Part shown: positions 6,013 to 13,905 of the stretch, piece after piece | Numbering within the stretch: the stretch's first letter is position 1 | Layout of the letters: each line of letters begins with the position of its first letter | Assembly: GCA_013375395.1 (NCBI GenBank) | Contig: JABXJW010000010.1 | Span: forward strand, 1-35,715 | Source: Desulfobacterales bacterium | GTDB lineage: Bacteria > Desulfobacterota > Desulfobacteria > Desulfobacterales > C00003060 | Direction of reading: 5' to 3' | Length of the DNA: 35,715 nucleotides | Notes under the pieces: model-generated | The model's input: only the letters and a program-made list of their open reading frames with translations | What the model was told of the DNA's origin: nothing | Database searches by the model: none | Made by a program: the position numbers and the translations under genes

Positions 6013-8326
6013 ACATCGCCTGGATTTTGGCATCCAGCAGCGCCTCTTCCCTTTCAAGAAAGGTTTCTATGGGCAGGGGCAGTTCAGCGGCAAGCTGCAC
6101 CCTAAGATCTGCAAGCTGCATATCATTAGGCAGCTTCATATCTTTCACGCTCGCCTCTGACTCTTCCAACCTATTCACGTCAAACAGGGCCTGAGCCCGG
6201 ATCAAACGCTCCCTTGGCCCATCTTGACCCACCCTGTCCAGAAGTTCCAACGCCTTCTGCGGTCGGGCATTCATGCGATATAGGTGAGCCGCGTGCGTCA
6301 GGACCACACGGTTTTCCGGAAGCTTTGAGATGAGAGCTGCCGCCCGATCCACAAATCCCAGCTTAAGGTACAGATTCATAAGTGTCAATGAATCAGTAAC
6401 CTCCAGGGCCCGTCCGCGCAGAGCGGCGCCACGAAGCGCCTTGTAGCAAAGATTGATGTTGTGCTGCCGCAACCCTTCCGTATCCTCCAGATCATATTCG
6501 TTCAGCAACACCTGCTCATCGAGGTCTTTATAGTTTTTTACTGTTACCGGCTCCATGGTGTGGTGGACGTGTACTCGAAAGGTGACGATCCTGCCGGCCA
6601 GGTCCCTTTGCGGATAATCATCAGGAAAAGCCATATCAAATTTGGAGTACTCTCCCTGCCCCGTCTCCTCAAAGTGTCTCTCGAATTCAGGCAGCAGCAT
6701 TCCCTGGCCGATAACAGCCTCCTGAAACCTGCCGTATGTTGCAGGGACCGGCCTGCCGTCAACTGAGCCCTGACAGTCATAAATCACCTTGAATCCGGGA
6801 CGCGCTGTCTCGCGACTCACCTTGAAGCACAAGAGACGGCCCGTTAGAAGCTCTCGGACTGCGGGGTCATCAGGGAATTCTTTGCTCAGCAGTTTCATGC
6901 AGTCCGATGCCGCCCCATATTCTTCAAGGGCAAGATATATGCGGGCCAGCAGACAGGTCGCCCCAGGTCGGCCAGCCAACGTATGCCGGTTTTGGGTGAT
7001 GAATCCAGCTCTGTGGAACAGGTTTCTTCCAACCTGCACATCTTCGGCAAAGTCGTTATGATTCAACCTCCAGATCAAGCTCATGCGTCGGATTTCATCA
7101 GCAGACATGGCATCGGTTTCGTAATCCCTGCACATACTCAAGTAAGCAGGACGCGTCCGCCGCAAGGGGCGGATGCCGTAGGCGGCTGGATCTTCATTCA
7201 TGGGGGTGCCGAAAAAAAGATGGGCTTGCTGCGAAATGGAGTTGCCATCTACAGCAACCCGGTTTCTTTTCACAAACGCCAGGGTGGCAAGCGCCTGGTC
7301 AAAGGTCTCACCAGGAAGGCCAAACATACTGAAGAGCTCCACATTGATCCCTGCCTCATGGGTCAAACGGATCACCTCCGAAAGCCGCTCCAGGTCAATC
7401 GACTTATTGATTTTCTCAAGCACCGGCGTGTTTGCCGACTCAAGCCCGAAAGCCACGTTATCTGCGCCTGCTCGTCTGAGCAAAGACAGCAGTTCGGGAG
7501 TAACAAGATCATAGCGCGTCTGGCACCAGAAAGTAATGCCAGGCGCCTCTCTGATTATGGCCTCAAGCATGGCTACCAGGCGCTTTCTGGAAAATGAAAA
7601 ATTCGTATCAGCAAACCAAAATGCCCCGATCCCTTTCGACTTGAGATACTTCATCTCTTCTATAATCCGCTCCGACGAATAAAATCTAACTTTTCTGCGG
7701 CTCGCCCTTGGCGTGTAACAGAAGGCACAATCATAAGAACAGCCCCGAGAGGTCAGCATGACCGCGCGCTCCTTGCATCTCAAATCGATTATGTCCATGA
7801 GGTAGGCAGAGGGATAGGTATCGAGATCGTTCGCACCATATGCCGGACCTGTCTCTATGACCTCATCTTCCCGCAAAAAACAGAGCCCCGGCACACGGGC
7901 AATGTCGGTTCCTTTGCTCAAAGCCCGGGCAAGGCCCAACATCACATCCTCCCCTTCGCCCCTGCAAAGGAGATCAACTTCCGGCATGTGCCTCAAGCCT
8001 TCGGCAGGCATAAAGGTCGCCTGCGGCCCCCCTATGATAATCTTGATGGCCGGAGACATCTTCTTGGCAAGGCGGGCCCAAAGCCTTATCTGCTCTATGT
8101 TTTCCTGGTATGCCGTGAAGCCGATAGCAAGGGGTTGGTAGCTGTTGATCGCCTTTGCCAAAACACTGGGTTTAAGAGGGGTGTTCGCAAAGTCGCCGAG
8201 GATCTGTCCTGAGAATCCATGGCTCTTTAAATAGGCCAGGATTGTGGCTTCAGATATGGGGATAGTGTCCGGGGATTCGACATGGGCCAGCAGGTTGACA
8301 TGAATGAATAGGAAATGGGCCGACAT
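5987..8326 (-). CDS. B12-binding radical SAM protein with an internal FKBP/trigger-factor-like domain
   Basis: The protein has 779 residues. Residues 1-150 form a cobalamin-binding-type Rossmann domain (AIGFTAYQENI, IIIGGPQATFMP), without an obvious DxHxxG. Residues 185-400 are a radical SAM barrel with the cluster motif C196-x3-C200-x2-C203 and GLE/GLPGET landmarks. Residues 450-500 look TPR-like. Residues about 512-590 (DNA 6557-6793) resemble the PPIase domain of trigger factor/FKBP: YDCQGSVDGRPV, GQGMLLPEFERHFE, GQGEYSKFDMAFPDDY, DLAGRIVTFRVHV. Residues 645-770 are helical repeats. Such enzymes often act on lipids, tetrapyrroles or peptides; the PPIase-like insert suggests a protein or peptide substrate, which is inference. 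The gene is convergent with the small zinc-ribbon gene, and a small unknown gene lies 19 bp upstream on the same strand. The exact reaction is unknown. Confidence 0.9.
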   Translation of the reverse strand: MSAHFLFIHVNLLAHVESPDTIPISEATILAYLKSHGFSGQILGDFANTPLKPSVLAKAINSYQPLAIGFTAYQENIEQIRLWARLAKKMSPAIKIIIGGPQATFMPAEGLRHMPEVDLLCRGEGEDVMLGLARALSKGTDIARVPGLCFLREDEVIETGPAYGANDLDTYPSAYLMDIIDLRCKERAVMLTSRGCSYDCAFCYTPRASRRKVRFYSSERIIEEMKYLKSKGIGAFWFADTNFSFSRKRLVAMLEAIIREAPGITFWCQTRYDLVTPELLSLLRRAGADNVAFGLESANTPVLEKINKSIDLERLSEVIRLTHEAGINVELFSMFGLPGETFDQALATLAFVKRNRVAVDGNSISQQAHLFFGTPMNEDPAAYGIRPLRRTRPAYLSMCRDYETDAMSADEIRRMSLIWRLNHNDFAEDVQVGRNLFHRAGFITQNRHTLAGRPGATCLLARIYLALEEYGAASDCMKLLSKEFPDDPAVRELLTGRLLCFKVSRETARPGFKVIYDCQGSVDGRPVPATYGRFQEAVIGQGMLLPEFERHFEETGQGEYSKFDMAFPDDYPQRDLAGRIVTFRVHVHHTMEPVTVKNYKDLDEQVLLNEYDLEDTEGLRQHNINLCYKALRGAALRGRALEVTDSLTLMNLYLKLGFVDRAAALISKLPENRVVLTHAAHLYRMNARPQKALELLDRVGQDGPRERLIRAQALFDVNRLEESEASVKDMKLPNDMQLADLRVQLAAELPLPIETFLEREEALLDAKIQAMFSGDAWGV

Positions 8327-8345
8327 GGATTGTCACATCTCCCGC

Positions 8346-8690
8346 TCACTCCAGGCCCTGTTCTTTTAAAAACTCCCGATACCAGCAGGAGAACTCATAC
8401 ATTCCTTTATACCGATCGTCATTGTTGATTATTCCAAGACAGATGTCCCAGGCCCCCTGACCATATTCGTTACTGTAGTCCTCATGTTTACATGTAGCAA
8501 GGAATTGCCTGGCCAATTCAATAGCCGTTCGCCTCGACTTATCCTTTCGCATGTCAATAGGATCCTTTGGCTCGATGAAAGGGTCCCACTTGTCGTAGCC
8601 CTGCTTAAGGATGTGCTTTTGCCGCCTGGGTGACATACTGTCAAAGATGATCTTCTTTCTCTTTTCGTCTTCAGGCGATAGTTTCCGCAT
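8346..8690 (-). CDS. Conserved-looking small protein, unknown function
   Basis: The protein has 114 residues from ATG 8690, which overlaps the upstream YkgJ gene by 20 bp. An earlier ATG at 8732 is possible but would overlap by 62 bp. It is charged and soluble, with a basic N-terminal half (SPRRQKHILKQGYDKWDPF) and a helical, aromatic C-terminal half (YKGMYEFSCWYREFLKEQG). No motif or family is recognised. The overlap with the YkgJ gene and the 19-bp gap to the radical-SAM gene suggest one operon of three (YkgJ-like, this gene, radical SAM). It may be an accessory protein of its neighbours. Confidence 0.7.
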   Translation of the reverse strand: MRKLSPEDEKRKKIIFDSMSPRRQKHILKQGYDKWDPFIEPKDPIDMRKDKSRRTAIELARQFLATCKHEDYSNEYGQGAWDICLGIINNDDRYKGMYEFSCWYREFLKEQGLE

Positions 8691-9351
8691 CCGGATGTTT
8701 CCCTTGCTTAATCCCGAAATGTTCTTCGTCATAGTCCGTCATCAAGGCCGTTGAAACCGGCACCAGGCTCATGTGCATCTTTGTATTGTTCGATCCAACC
8801 TCTTCAAGGAGGTCCTTGGATAACTCAAAGAGGCGATCATTGATACTGTCGAGGTTCACCGTGGGGTAGGCTGTGCCTTCTTTGAAACCGGATTCCCCGC
8901 AGATATGGGCCTTTCCTCCAATTGATGTGGGGATACCGTAGACCCTGCAGGTAATAGGTCTCCCGGCATACAGGTCACACAGCTTCTCGTCGTTTAGGAG
9001 GGGACACTGCGCTCTCTCCTGAGCCAACTGAAACAGCACATCCTCCGGAGACTTGCCTTCCTTCAGATGCATTTTATGAAGCTTGCGTTTGATCTGATAA
9101 AACTTGCGGTCAGCCTTTTCAGCCCGACTGACGACCGGACGTCGTTCCCGTCTGCTTAATGATTTGTTGAAATGATGATTGATATAGACAGATTCGATGA
9201 GCGTGAGATCAAATACAGCATAACAGCAGTCGCAGCAGTGAATCTTACAGCGAACGCAATCCTTGTGGGTCTCGTGCATCGCAGTAAAAACTTTATCCAC
9301 TTGGGCAACGAGGGCCTCGTATTTTTCAAAGGTTCTTGAGAAATCTAACAT
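8671..9351 (-). CDS. YkgJ-family cysteine-cluster protein
   Basis: The protein has 226 residues. An N-terminal cysteine cluster C32-x2-C35-x3-C39-C40-x-C42-C43 is followed by CPLL, CDLY and the GRPITCRVYG segment that marks the YkgJ/PF03692 putative zinc- or iron-chelating family. The ATG at 9351 is preferred over TTG 9357 because AGGAG lies 7 nt upstream of it. No membrane segment is seen. The family is poorly characterised; metal or Fe-S binding is inferred from the cysteines. It is probably the first gene of an operon with the small unknown and radical-SAM genes. A perfect hairpin lies just before its Shine-Dalgarno. A second member of the family is at 10746-11432. Confidence 0.88.
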   Translation of the reverse strand: MLDFSRTFEKYEALVAQVDKVFTAMHETHKDCVRCKIHCCDCCYAVFDLTLIESVYINHHFNKSLSRRERRPVVSRAEKADRKFYQIKRKLHKMHLKEGKSPEDVLFQLAQERAQCPLLNDEKLCDLYAGRPITCRVYGIPTSIGGKAHICGESGFKEGTAYPTVNLDSINDRLFELSKDLLEEVGSNNTKMHMSLVPVSTALMTDYDEEHFGIKQGKHPDAETIA

Positions 9352-9364
9352 GGTCAATCTCCTA

Positions 9365-9387
9365 ATAAAATCGCTTCGCGATTTTAT
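9365..9387 (-). promoter_or_regulatory. Perfect hairpin just upstream of the YkgJ gene
   Basis: A 10-bp stem (ATAAAATCGC/GCGATTTTAT) with a TTC loop ends about 3 bp before the AGGAG of the YkgJ gene. It would lie in the mRNA leader and could affect translation, or it may be a short palindromic repeat. Confidence 0.45.
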
Positions 9388-9554
9388 ATTTTCATATTAT
9401 TGTTGTTGAGCAGCCTTTGAAAAGGGGCCGTCTCCAAGGTAAAAAAAACTATTAACAGAGGAAGCCGATAACTGTCAACGGCCAATAATCCGGTTGGTTC
9501 GCTTCGCTCACAATATCTATTGCAAACAATATTATACTCTCACTAAATGATAAA

Positions 9555-9807
9555 CTCGTAAAAAGTCGAAAGACACGTCATTGCAAGCGGAGCGAAGCAA
9601 TCTCGCGTACAATAAGTGCTTGTATTTATTAGATTGCGGAGCTTGTTCCGGTGAGCTGAAACCCCGGGTGTAACGAGGGGGCAGAGAGGAATCTACTTGA
9701 GATTGCTTCATCATTTCATTCCTCGCAACGACTTCGTCGGTTTGATTCGGCTTTGCCTCGCAACCGTTGCACTCATCGCAATGACCAGGAGCATGACTTT
9801 TTACGAG
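9555..9807. mobile_element. MITE-like element with CTCGTAAAAAGTC termini
   Basis: CTCGTAAAAAGTC at 9555-9567 is the exact complement of 9795-9807. Inside lie TCATTGCAAGCGGAGCGAAG and the facing CGCAATGA and GAGATTGCTTC segments, forming longer imperfect arms. The total is 253 bp without a transposase. The end sequence resembles that of the 2893-3070 element. It fills much of the gene-free spacer 9352-10024. Confidence 0.6.
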
Positions 9808-9844
9808 TGCATCAAGATTGACTTATTTAGGAATATTTATTACT

Positions 9845-9989
9845 TAGTGTCCATCCAGAAATGAGATAGTTTTCGCAAGGTCAAGGAAGATGAAGATTTT
9901 AACCGGAGGAATACATTGAGTATTTTGAGGATTAAAATCTGAGTCTGACGCAGAGATTGCGAAAAATGGCCATTTGTGGATGGACACTA
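9845..9989. mobile_element. 145-bp inverted-repeat element upstream of def
   Basis: TAGTGTCCATCCA (9845-9857) faces its exact complement (9977-9989). The arms extend imperfectly to about 37 bp (CCATCCAGAAATGAG...TTTTCGCAA against TTGCGAAAAATGGCC...). It encodes no protein. It ends 35 bp before the deformylase start, so it may carry or disturb that gene's promoter. Confidence 0.6.
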
Positions 9990-10024
9990 TTTAATGCCTT
10001 GCAGCATCAGGAGTAGGTAAGATA

Positions 10025-10552
10025 ATGGCTGTGAGAAGAATAATCACGTACCCTGATACGCTTCTACGTCAGCGGGCTGAGCCCGTAACCAATATCGATG
10101 GAAGACTCCAGCAGCTCATCGATGATATGGCCGATACTATGTACCGCGCCCCCGGCATTGGACTTGCTGGCAATCAGGTAGCGGAGCCCTACCGTGTCAT
10201 TATATTCGACACCTCGGCTAAGGACGAGCCAAACGACCTTATCGTGGTGATTAACCCGGAAATCATCGAAGCCGACGGGATGGTCCTGGGCGAAGAGGGG
10301 TGTCTCAGCGTTATTGACTACAGGGCGGAAGTCAAGCGGGCGGAACGCGTCACAGTGCAGGGCATGGACAGAGAGGGGGATCTGATCACTCTCAGAAAGG
10401 AAGGTCTTCCGGCCATTGTCCTCCAGCACGAGATTGATCATGTGAACGGCATTCTCTTTATCGACCACATAAGTAAGCTCAAACGGGAGCTTTACAAGAG
10501 AAGATTGAAGAAATTGATGAAGCAACGGGAGTCCTCGTTGCAAAGAATGTAA
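10025..10552 (+). CDS. def: Peptide deformylase
   Basis: The protein has 175 residues, usual for the family. It removes the N-formyl group from nascent proteins at the ribosome exit. All three motifs are present: G44-I-G-L-A-G-N-Q51, E91-G-C93-L-S and Q134-H135-E136-I-D-H139. C93, H135 and H139 bind the metal and E136 is catalytic. The ATG at 10025 has AGGAG 11 nt upstream. The C-terminus is lysine- and arginine-rich, as often seen where deformylase contacts the ribosome. The gene stands alone here; a methionyl-tRNA formyltransferase gene, its frequent partner, is not adjacent. An inverted-repeat element lies directly upstream. Confidence 0.97.
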   Translation: MAVRRIITYPDTLLRQRAEPVTNIDGRLQQLIDDMADTMYRAPGIGLAGNQVAEPYRVIIFDTSAKDEPNDLIVVINPEIIEADGMVLGEEGCLSVIDYRAEVKRAERVTVQGMDREGDLITLRKEGLPAIVLQHEIDHVNGILFIDHISKLKRELYKRRLKKLMKQRESSLQRM

Positions 10553-10630
10553 GGATGACTGGTAGTAGGTGGGCTTATTGGTTCCTTAGTTCTAAAATTC
10601 GTTTTTTTCCGGTAGAGTATTTCTTCTATG

Positions 10631-10723
10631 AAAGCTGAAGGCTCAAAGCTGAAAGAAAGTAAGAGAGCTGAGAGTCTAAGATTTGATTCTTGCTTTGAAC
10701 TTTCATGTGTGAGCTTTGAGCTT
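10631..10723. repeat. AAAGCT word-repeat pair
   Basis: AAAGCTGAAGGCTCAAAGCTGAAAG (10631-10655) and the facing CTTTGAAC...GAGCTTTGAGCTT (10693-10723) can pair over about 40 bp of intervening sequence. Related words occur in the 3' end of rnhB at 19140-19179. The repeat lies between convergent def and the second YkgJ gene and may act as a shared transcription end. Confidence 0.55.
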
Positions 10724-10745
10724 ATCCGGCTTGTCCCTGTTAGGC

Positions 10746-11432
10746 TTAGGACACATGGGGTTCAATAGGCGCCAGAAGAAAATCATACCCTTCCTGCCTG
10801 ACGCAAATCCCGAACATGCGGATCGTGGTGGTAAGCGGCCTGCCGAAGAAAAAATCCATGGCATTCGGGTCCACCTTGAGCTTTTCGGCCAAAAAAGACC
10901 TCACGTGGTGGTCGTAACGTAAAATGTCGAGGATCTTCTCTGCTGCTTTGTCTGAATCGGGTCTCCCCAGCTCATTTACGGCAGATTCCAAGGCACTATA
11001 AGAGCACCTTTGCTCATGGGCGCCTATGATTTTGTTGATACCGTCATCCTGTTTGATGAGATCCCTCCTTTGAAGGCTCGGCTTCGCCATAACCTCCTCA
11101 AATCCACGCAGGTCCCAACATTTCAGGGCACGGCACTCGGCCGGTCTGTGCTCATAGACCTCGCACGCCTTCTGCTCGTCATCTAAAAACATGCATGTCC
11201 TGGCCTTACCCTGCCCCTTTATCTTGATGATTTCTTGTTCAAGAACCATCAAAGTATCATCAATATTGCGGACGACTTCCCCCTTTCTTAACACATACAC
11301 ATGGGCTATTTCCAAGATTCCCTTCGAAAACAGGGTGGCGTCTTCCTCATGCAGGGTGGCCCCCCCTTTGATACAACAGGTACCACAGCGAATACAGTGG
11401 ATGCGAGATGTCTTTTGACGGCTGACAAACAT
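10746..11432 (-). CDS. Second YkgJ-family cysteine-cluster protein
   Basis: The protein has 228 residues. C13-x2-C16-x2-C19-C20 is followed by CMFL, CEVYEHRPAECRALKCWD and further cysteines near the C-terminus, the layout of PF03692 putative metal-chelating proteins. It differs from the 8671-9351 protein in spacing and has its own C-terminal region (FLAEKLKVDPNAMDFFFGRP). No signal peptide is seen. The ATG at 11432 lacks a clear Shine-Dalgarno. It is convergent with def and lies downstream of the cold-shock gene with a hairpin terminator between. Function is unknown beyond likely metal or cluster binding. Confidence 0.87.
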   Translation of the reverse strand: MFVSRQKTSRIHCIRCGTCCIKGGATLHEEDATLFSKGILEIAHVYVLRKGEVVRNIDDTLMVLEQEIIKIKGQGKARTCMFLDDEQKACEVYEHRPAECRALKCWDLRGFEEVMAKPSLQRRDLIKQDDGINKIIGAHEQRCSYSALESAVNELGRPDSDKAAEKILDILRYDHHVRSFLAEKLKVDPNAMDFFFGRPLTTTIRMFGICVRQEGYDFLLAPIEPHVS

Positions 11433-11468
11433 ACGTGAATATCTGAAAAAAATCGCGAGATCAAATCA

Positions 11469-11500
11469 AGGAACCCCGTCATCAAGGAGACGGGGTTCCT
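11469..11500 (-). terminator. Hairpin downstream of the cold-shock gene
   Basis: A perfect 12-bp GC-rich stem (AGGAACCCCGTC/GACGGGGTTCCT) with an 8-nt loop lies 39 bp after the cold-shock stop codon. On the minus strand it is followed by TTGATTTGATC, only moderately T-rich. It probably ends the cold-shock transcript. Confidence 0.65.
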
Positions 11501-11538
11501 GTGCAGATTCTGAATATAATAGCCTATTAGCCTCTCAA

Positions 11539-11739
11539 TCATATGGTTTCAACGTTTACCGCCTGTGGGCCTTTGTCTCTCTGCTCGACTTCAAATCGAA
11601 CTCGCTGGCCTTCGTACAGAGACTTGAAACCACCGCCGGTAATCGAGCTATAGTGGACAAAGACGTCCTGGCCTTCATCCATGCTGATGAAGCCATAGCC
11701 CTTTTTCTCGTTAAACCACTTTACAGTGCCTTCTGCCAT
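11539..11739 (-). CDS. Cold-shock domain protein
   Basis: The protein has 66 residues, the normal length of a single cold-shock domain that binds single-stranded RNA and DNA. RNP1 is KGYGFI and RNP2 is VFVHYSSI; the family start [10 protein letters not shown] is present. Two ATGs occur (11745 and 11739). The second is preferred because AGGAGG is 8-9 nt from it but only about 3 nt from the first. Acts as an RNA chaperone in the cytoplasm. It is flanked by hairpins on both sides, so it is probably transcribed alone. Cold inducibility cannot be judged from sequence. Confidence 0.95.
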   Translation of the reverse strand: MAEGTVKWFNEKKGYGFISMDEGQDVFVHYSSITGGGFKSLYEGQRVRFEVEQRDKGPQAVNVETI

Positions 11740-11793
11740 GACCATATCCCTCCTTTCAAAAAATTGGATTTAGCTGGGATACGGGTCTGACAG

Positions 11794-11830
11794 AAAAAAA
11801 AAGCCAGCAAGGGCACTGGGCCTTGATGGC
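11794..11830 (-). terminator. Rho-independent terminator after the nitrilase gene
   Basis: On the minus strand GCCATCAAGG...CCTTGCTGGC forms an imperfect stem followed by nine T residues. It lies about 106 bp after the nitrilase stop and about 55 bp before the cold-shock start. It either ends the nitrilase transcript or sits in the cold-shock leader as an attenuator. Confidence 0.7.
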
Positions 11831-11935
11831 ATCTTAGTCTACTCAGCAAAACTCCTATCCCAAACCACTACTTCACCTCACCCGAAGGTGTAGGGCTCAA
11901 AAAACTATAAAGCTACTGCAAAAACTATGATATTT

Positions 11936-12823
11936 TTATATCATATCATCGATTCTAATGTCAAGAAAATCTATCTTTTTTTCACCGGGCCGTGCGGCAG
12001 GCCTGCTTTTCATCAATCCTTCGTACAATCCAGGCCGTCGGTTAGGAAGAAAATACCGCATTTTATTCTCCCGCACATGGGAAAGCTCTGCTGCCGTCAG
12101 ATTTGCAAGAAGCACCGCCTCTTCTCCGTTTGCATGCTCAGCTATCACTTCTCCCAAAGGGTTCAGTACCAGGGCCAGGCCGGGAAACTCCAGCCCTTCG
12201 GTGTTGATGCCTGTCTGATTACATGCTACCACGAAAACGCCGTTGTCGTATGCCCTGGCAGGCAAGTGGCGCAGCCAGTTGCTCTGTTTCTGTTCAGGTG
12301 TGCCGCGGGGGGAGGCATGGGGACAAAAGAGGATCTCTGCTCCCTTAAGGGCAAACAGTGTGCTCAGTTCCGGGAAATGGGTGTCATAGCAGAGTTCAAC
12401 GCCAAAGGTGGCCCCTTTGAAATTAAACACCGGCAGGCTGTCACCACCACAATAGACTGACTGTTCAAACGGACTGAGGTGACACTTTCGGTAAACACCG
12501 CAAAGCCCTTCCGGGCTCGCCACAAGGTGGCTGGCGAATATCCTTCCCCTATCATCCTTTTCCGCCAGCCCGGCCAGGATAAGAATCCCACTGTCCCGGG
12601 CCATGCGTACTACGGCATCAGTTGCCACACCAGGTATTAGTTCAGCCACTGAGCGGATACTATCACGCGCGCTGTATCCTGTAAGGTTTAGCTCCGGAAA
12701 GCAGACCAAGTCCGCCCCCATCGAAGCTGCCTCCTCAACCCAGGCTTTCATGCGTTCGAGGTTTTCTGATGTTCCACCCACCACGGATCGCATCACGACC
12801 GCTGCAACACAAAGATCATTCAT
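11936..12823 (-). CDS. Carbon-nitrogen hydrolase (nitrilase superfamily amidase)
   Basis: The protein has 295 residues from ATG 12823. An upstream in-frame extension to 12886 would add 21 residues not typical of the family. The catalytic triad is visible: E44 in CFPELNLTGYS, K113 in YRKCHLSPFE and C145 in VELCYDTHFPE. Members hydrolyse amides or nitriles; the sequence most resembles the amidase/N-carbamoyl-putrescine-amidase-like branch, but the substrate cannot be told. No signal peptide is seen. It is followed by a T-tract hairpin. The neighbours (siroheme decarboxylase homologue, cold-shock gene) do not point to a pathway. Confidence 0.92.
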   Translation of the reverse strand: MNDLCVAAVVMRSVVGGTSENLERMKAWVEEAASMGADLVCFPELNLTGYSARDSIRSVAELIPGVATDAVVRMARDSGILILAGLAEKDDRGRIFASHLVASPEGLCGVYRKCHLSPFEQSVYCGGDSLPVFNFKGATFGVELCYDTHFPELSTLFALKGAEILFCPHASPRGTPEQKQSNWLRHLPARAYDNGVFVVACNQTGINTEGLEFPGLALVLNPLGEVIAEHANGEEAVLLANLTAAELSHVRENKMRYFLPNRRPGLYEGLMKSRPAARPGEKKIDFLDIRIDDMI

Positions 12824-12939
12824 TCGATCATAGCCCGGAGAAGCGGGAACCAAAAACCAGGTATAAGGCGAAGGGTAAAGAGCCAAAACCCTCAGCCTTT
12901 AGCCCTTGGCACTTCGCCAGTTAAGTTCAAACAGCTTGA

Positions 12940-13060
12940 GAACATGGACTGCCCGCTCGTGCCCGTCCGCCACCTGCCCGCTCGTGCATCGCAGTGGCAG
13001 GCGGGTCGGCTCTGCCTCAGGCGAATGCCAAACGGGCCTCGCAGTGGCAGGCAGGCCAAA
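12940..13060. repeat. GC-rich GGCAGGCGGG-type repeat cluster
   Basis: Several copies of CTGCCCGCTCGTGC and GCAGTGGCAGGC(G/A)GG alternate in both orientations in the spacer between the nitrilase and siroheme decarboxylase genes. Similar pieces occur at 2600-2630, 2718-2752, 13575-13660 and 33938-33976. They look like dispersed palindromic repeats and are not coding. Confidence 0.55.
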
Positions 13061-13101
13061 AATTTCTGTCAGAAAAAACACCAAATTTCATAACCAGGGG
13101 A

Positions 13102-13548
13102 CTACAGCTCAAAGTATGCTTTGATCTTGTAAACTTTGGTGGCAGGAAGGTTAAGTATATCGACAACCCCCGTTTCCAAGGCGATCTCTTTCAAATAGGC
13201 ATCTATCTCTTCCATGGATTCCGCAATAAAGGTAAACCAGATATTGAAGTCATGATCACGGCGATAGTTATGGGTGACACCCGGGTAGCGATTAACAACC
13301 TCTGAAAATTGAACAAGTTTTTCCTGTGGAACACGGGCGGCGCAGAGTGTACTGATAAATCCAAGGCGGCCCGGCACGAAATTCGCTCCTATGCGCCTGA
13401 TAATCCCTCTTTCCTTCAGGTGACTTATACGCTTGATGACCTCATCTTCCTCCAAACCGAATTCCTGGGCAACAGCCAGATACGGGCGAGAGGTGATTGG
13501 AAAGTCCGATTGTATCCGGTTCAATATGGCTCTGTCGGTATCATCCAT
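13102..13548 (-). CDS. Siroheme decarboxylase family protein (AhbA/AhbB type)
   Basis: The protein has 148 residues. An Lrp/AsnC-like helix-turn-helix (residues 1-50, AILNRIQSDFPI, EVIKRISHLKERGIIRRIG) is followed by an alpha/beta domain holding H93-N-Y-R-R-D-H99-D-F-N-I-W-F-T. That segment is typical of AhbA/AhbB and NirDLGH proteins and not of amino-acid-sensing Lrp regulators. These proteins decarboxylate siroheme to 12,18-didecarboxysiroheme in the alternative haem pathway used by sulfate reducers. Only one of the two usual subunits is here, so a partner must lie elsewhere if it works as AhbAB. A DNA-binding regulator remains the less likely alternative. Siroheme is also the DsrAB cofactor, which fits the setting. 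Confidence 0.85.
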   Translation of the reverse strand: MDDTDRAILNRIQSDFPITSRPYLAVAQEFGLEEDEVIKRISHLKERGIIRRIGANFVPGRLGFISTLCAARVPQEKLVQFSEVVNRYPGVTHNYRRDHDFNIWFTFIAESMEEIDAYLKEIALETGVVDILNLPATKVYKIKAYFEL

Positions 13549-13574
13549 TCCTAACCGCTATCCCCCAACCCGGA

Positions 13575-13660
13575 CAAGCCCGCCCGGCATTCGCCTGACC
13601 TGCCCGCCAGTGCCAGGCATTGGCAGGCGGGGGCGTAGCCGATGGCGGACGGGCCGGAAC
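13575..13660. repeat. GC-rich palindromic repeat
   Basis: CCTGCCCGCCAGTGCCA and TGGCAGGCGGG face each other, with GCCCGCCCGGC and CGGACGGGCCGG flanking. It belongs to the same dispersed family as 12940-13060. The 357-bp spacer 13549-13905 holds this and the next repeat and no gene. Confidence 0.55.
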
Positions 13661-13710
13661 CAAACAAGGATGGTTAAGTCTTGTAAAATCAAGTCAAATC
13701 TGACTCAAAC

Positions 13711-13847
13711 AAGTGCCTAAAGTGAACTAAAGTTGAAAGTGCCTAAAGTTAAGGTGTCTTGCCTATTTTATAATTGTTCTTGCCGAAGGCAAGTTCCACA
13801 ACTTTAGCTCACTTTAGGCACTCTAGTTCACTTTAGCTCACTTTAAA
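13711..13847. repeat. Facing CACTTTAG word-repeat arms
   Basis: AAGTGCCTAAAGTGAACTAAAGT words (13711-13755) face ACTTTAGCTCACTTTAGGCA words (13796-13847), so the arms can pair. Between them CTTGCCGAAGGCAAG (13779-13793) is a small perfect hairpin. The same design recurs at 20327-20451. Confidence 0.7.
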
Positions 13848-13905
13848 TTGAATACAAAAAAATCTGCCAGAAAAACACTAATTCTAAAACTAAGGCCTCG
13901 TCTAC

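Noticed and set aside
13102-13548. Calling this gene an Lrp/AsnC amino-acid regulator
   Set aside because: The HNYRRDHDFNIWFT segment is typical of siroheme decarboxylases, so the regulator reading is less likely.
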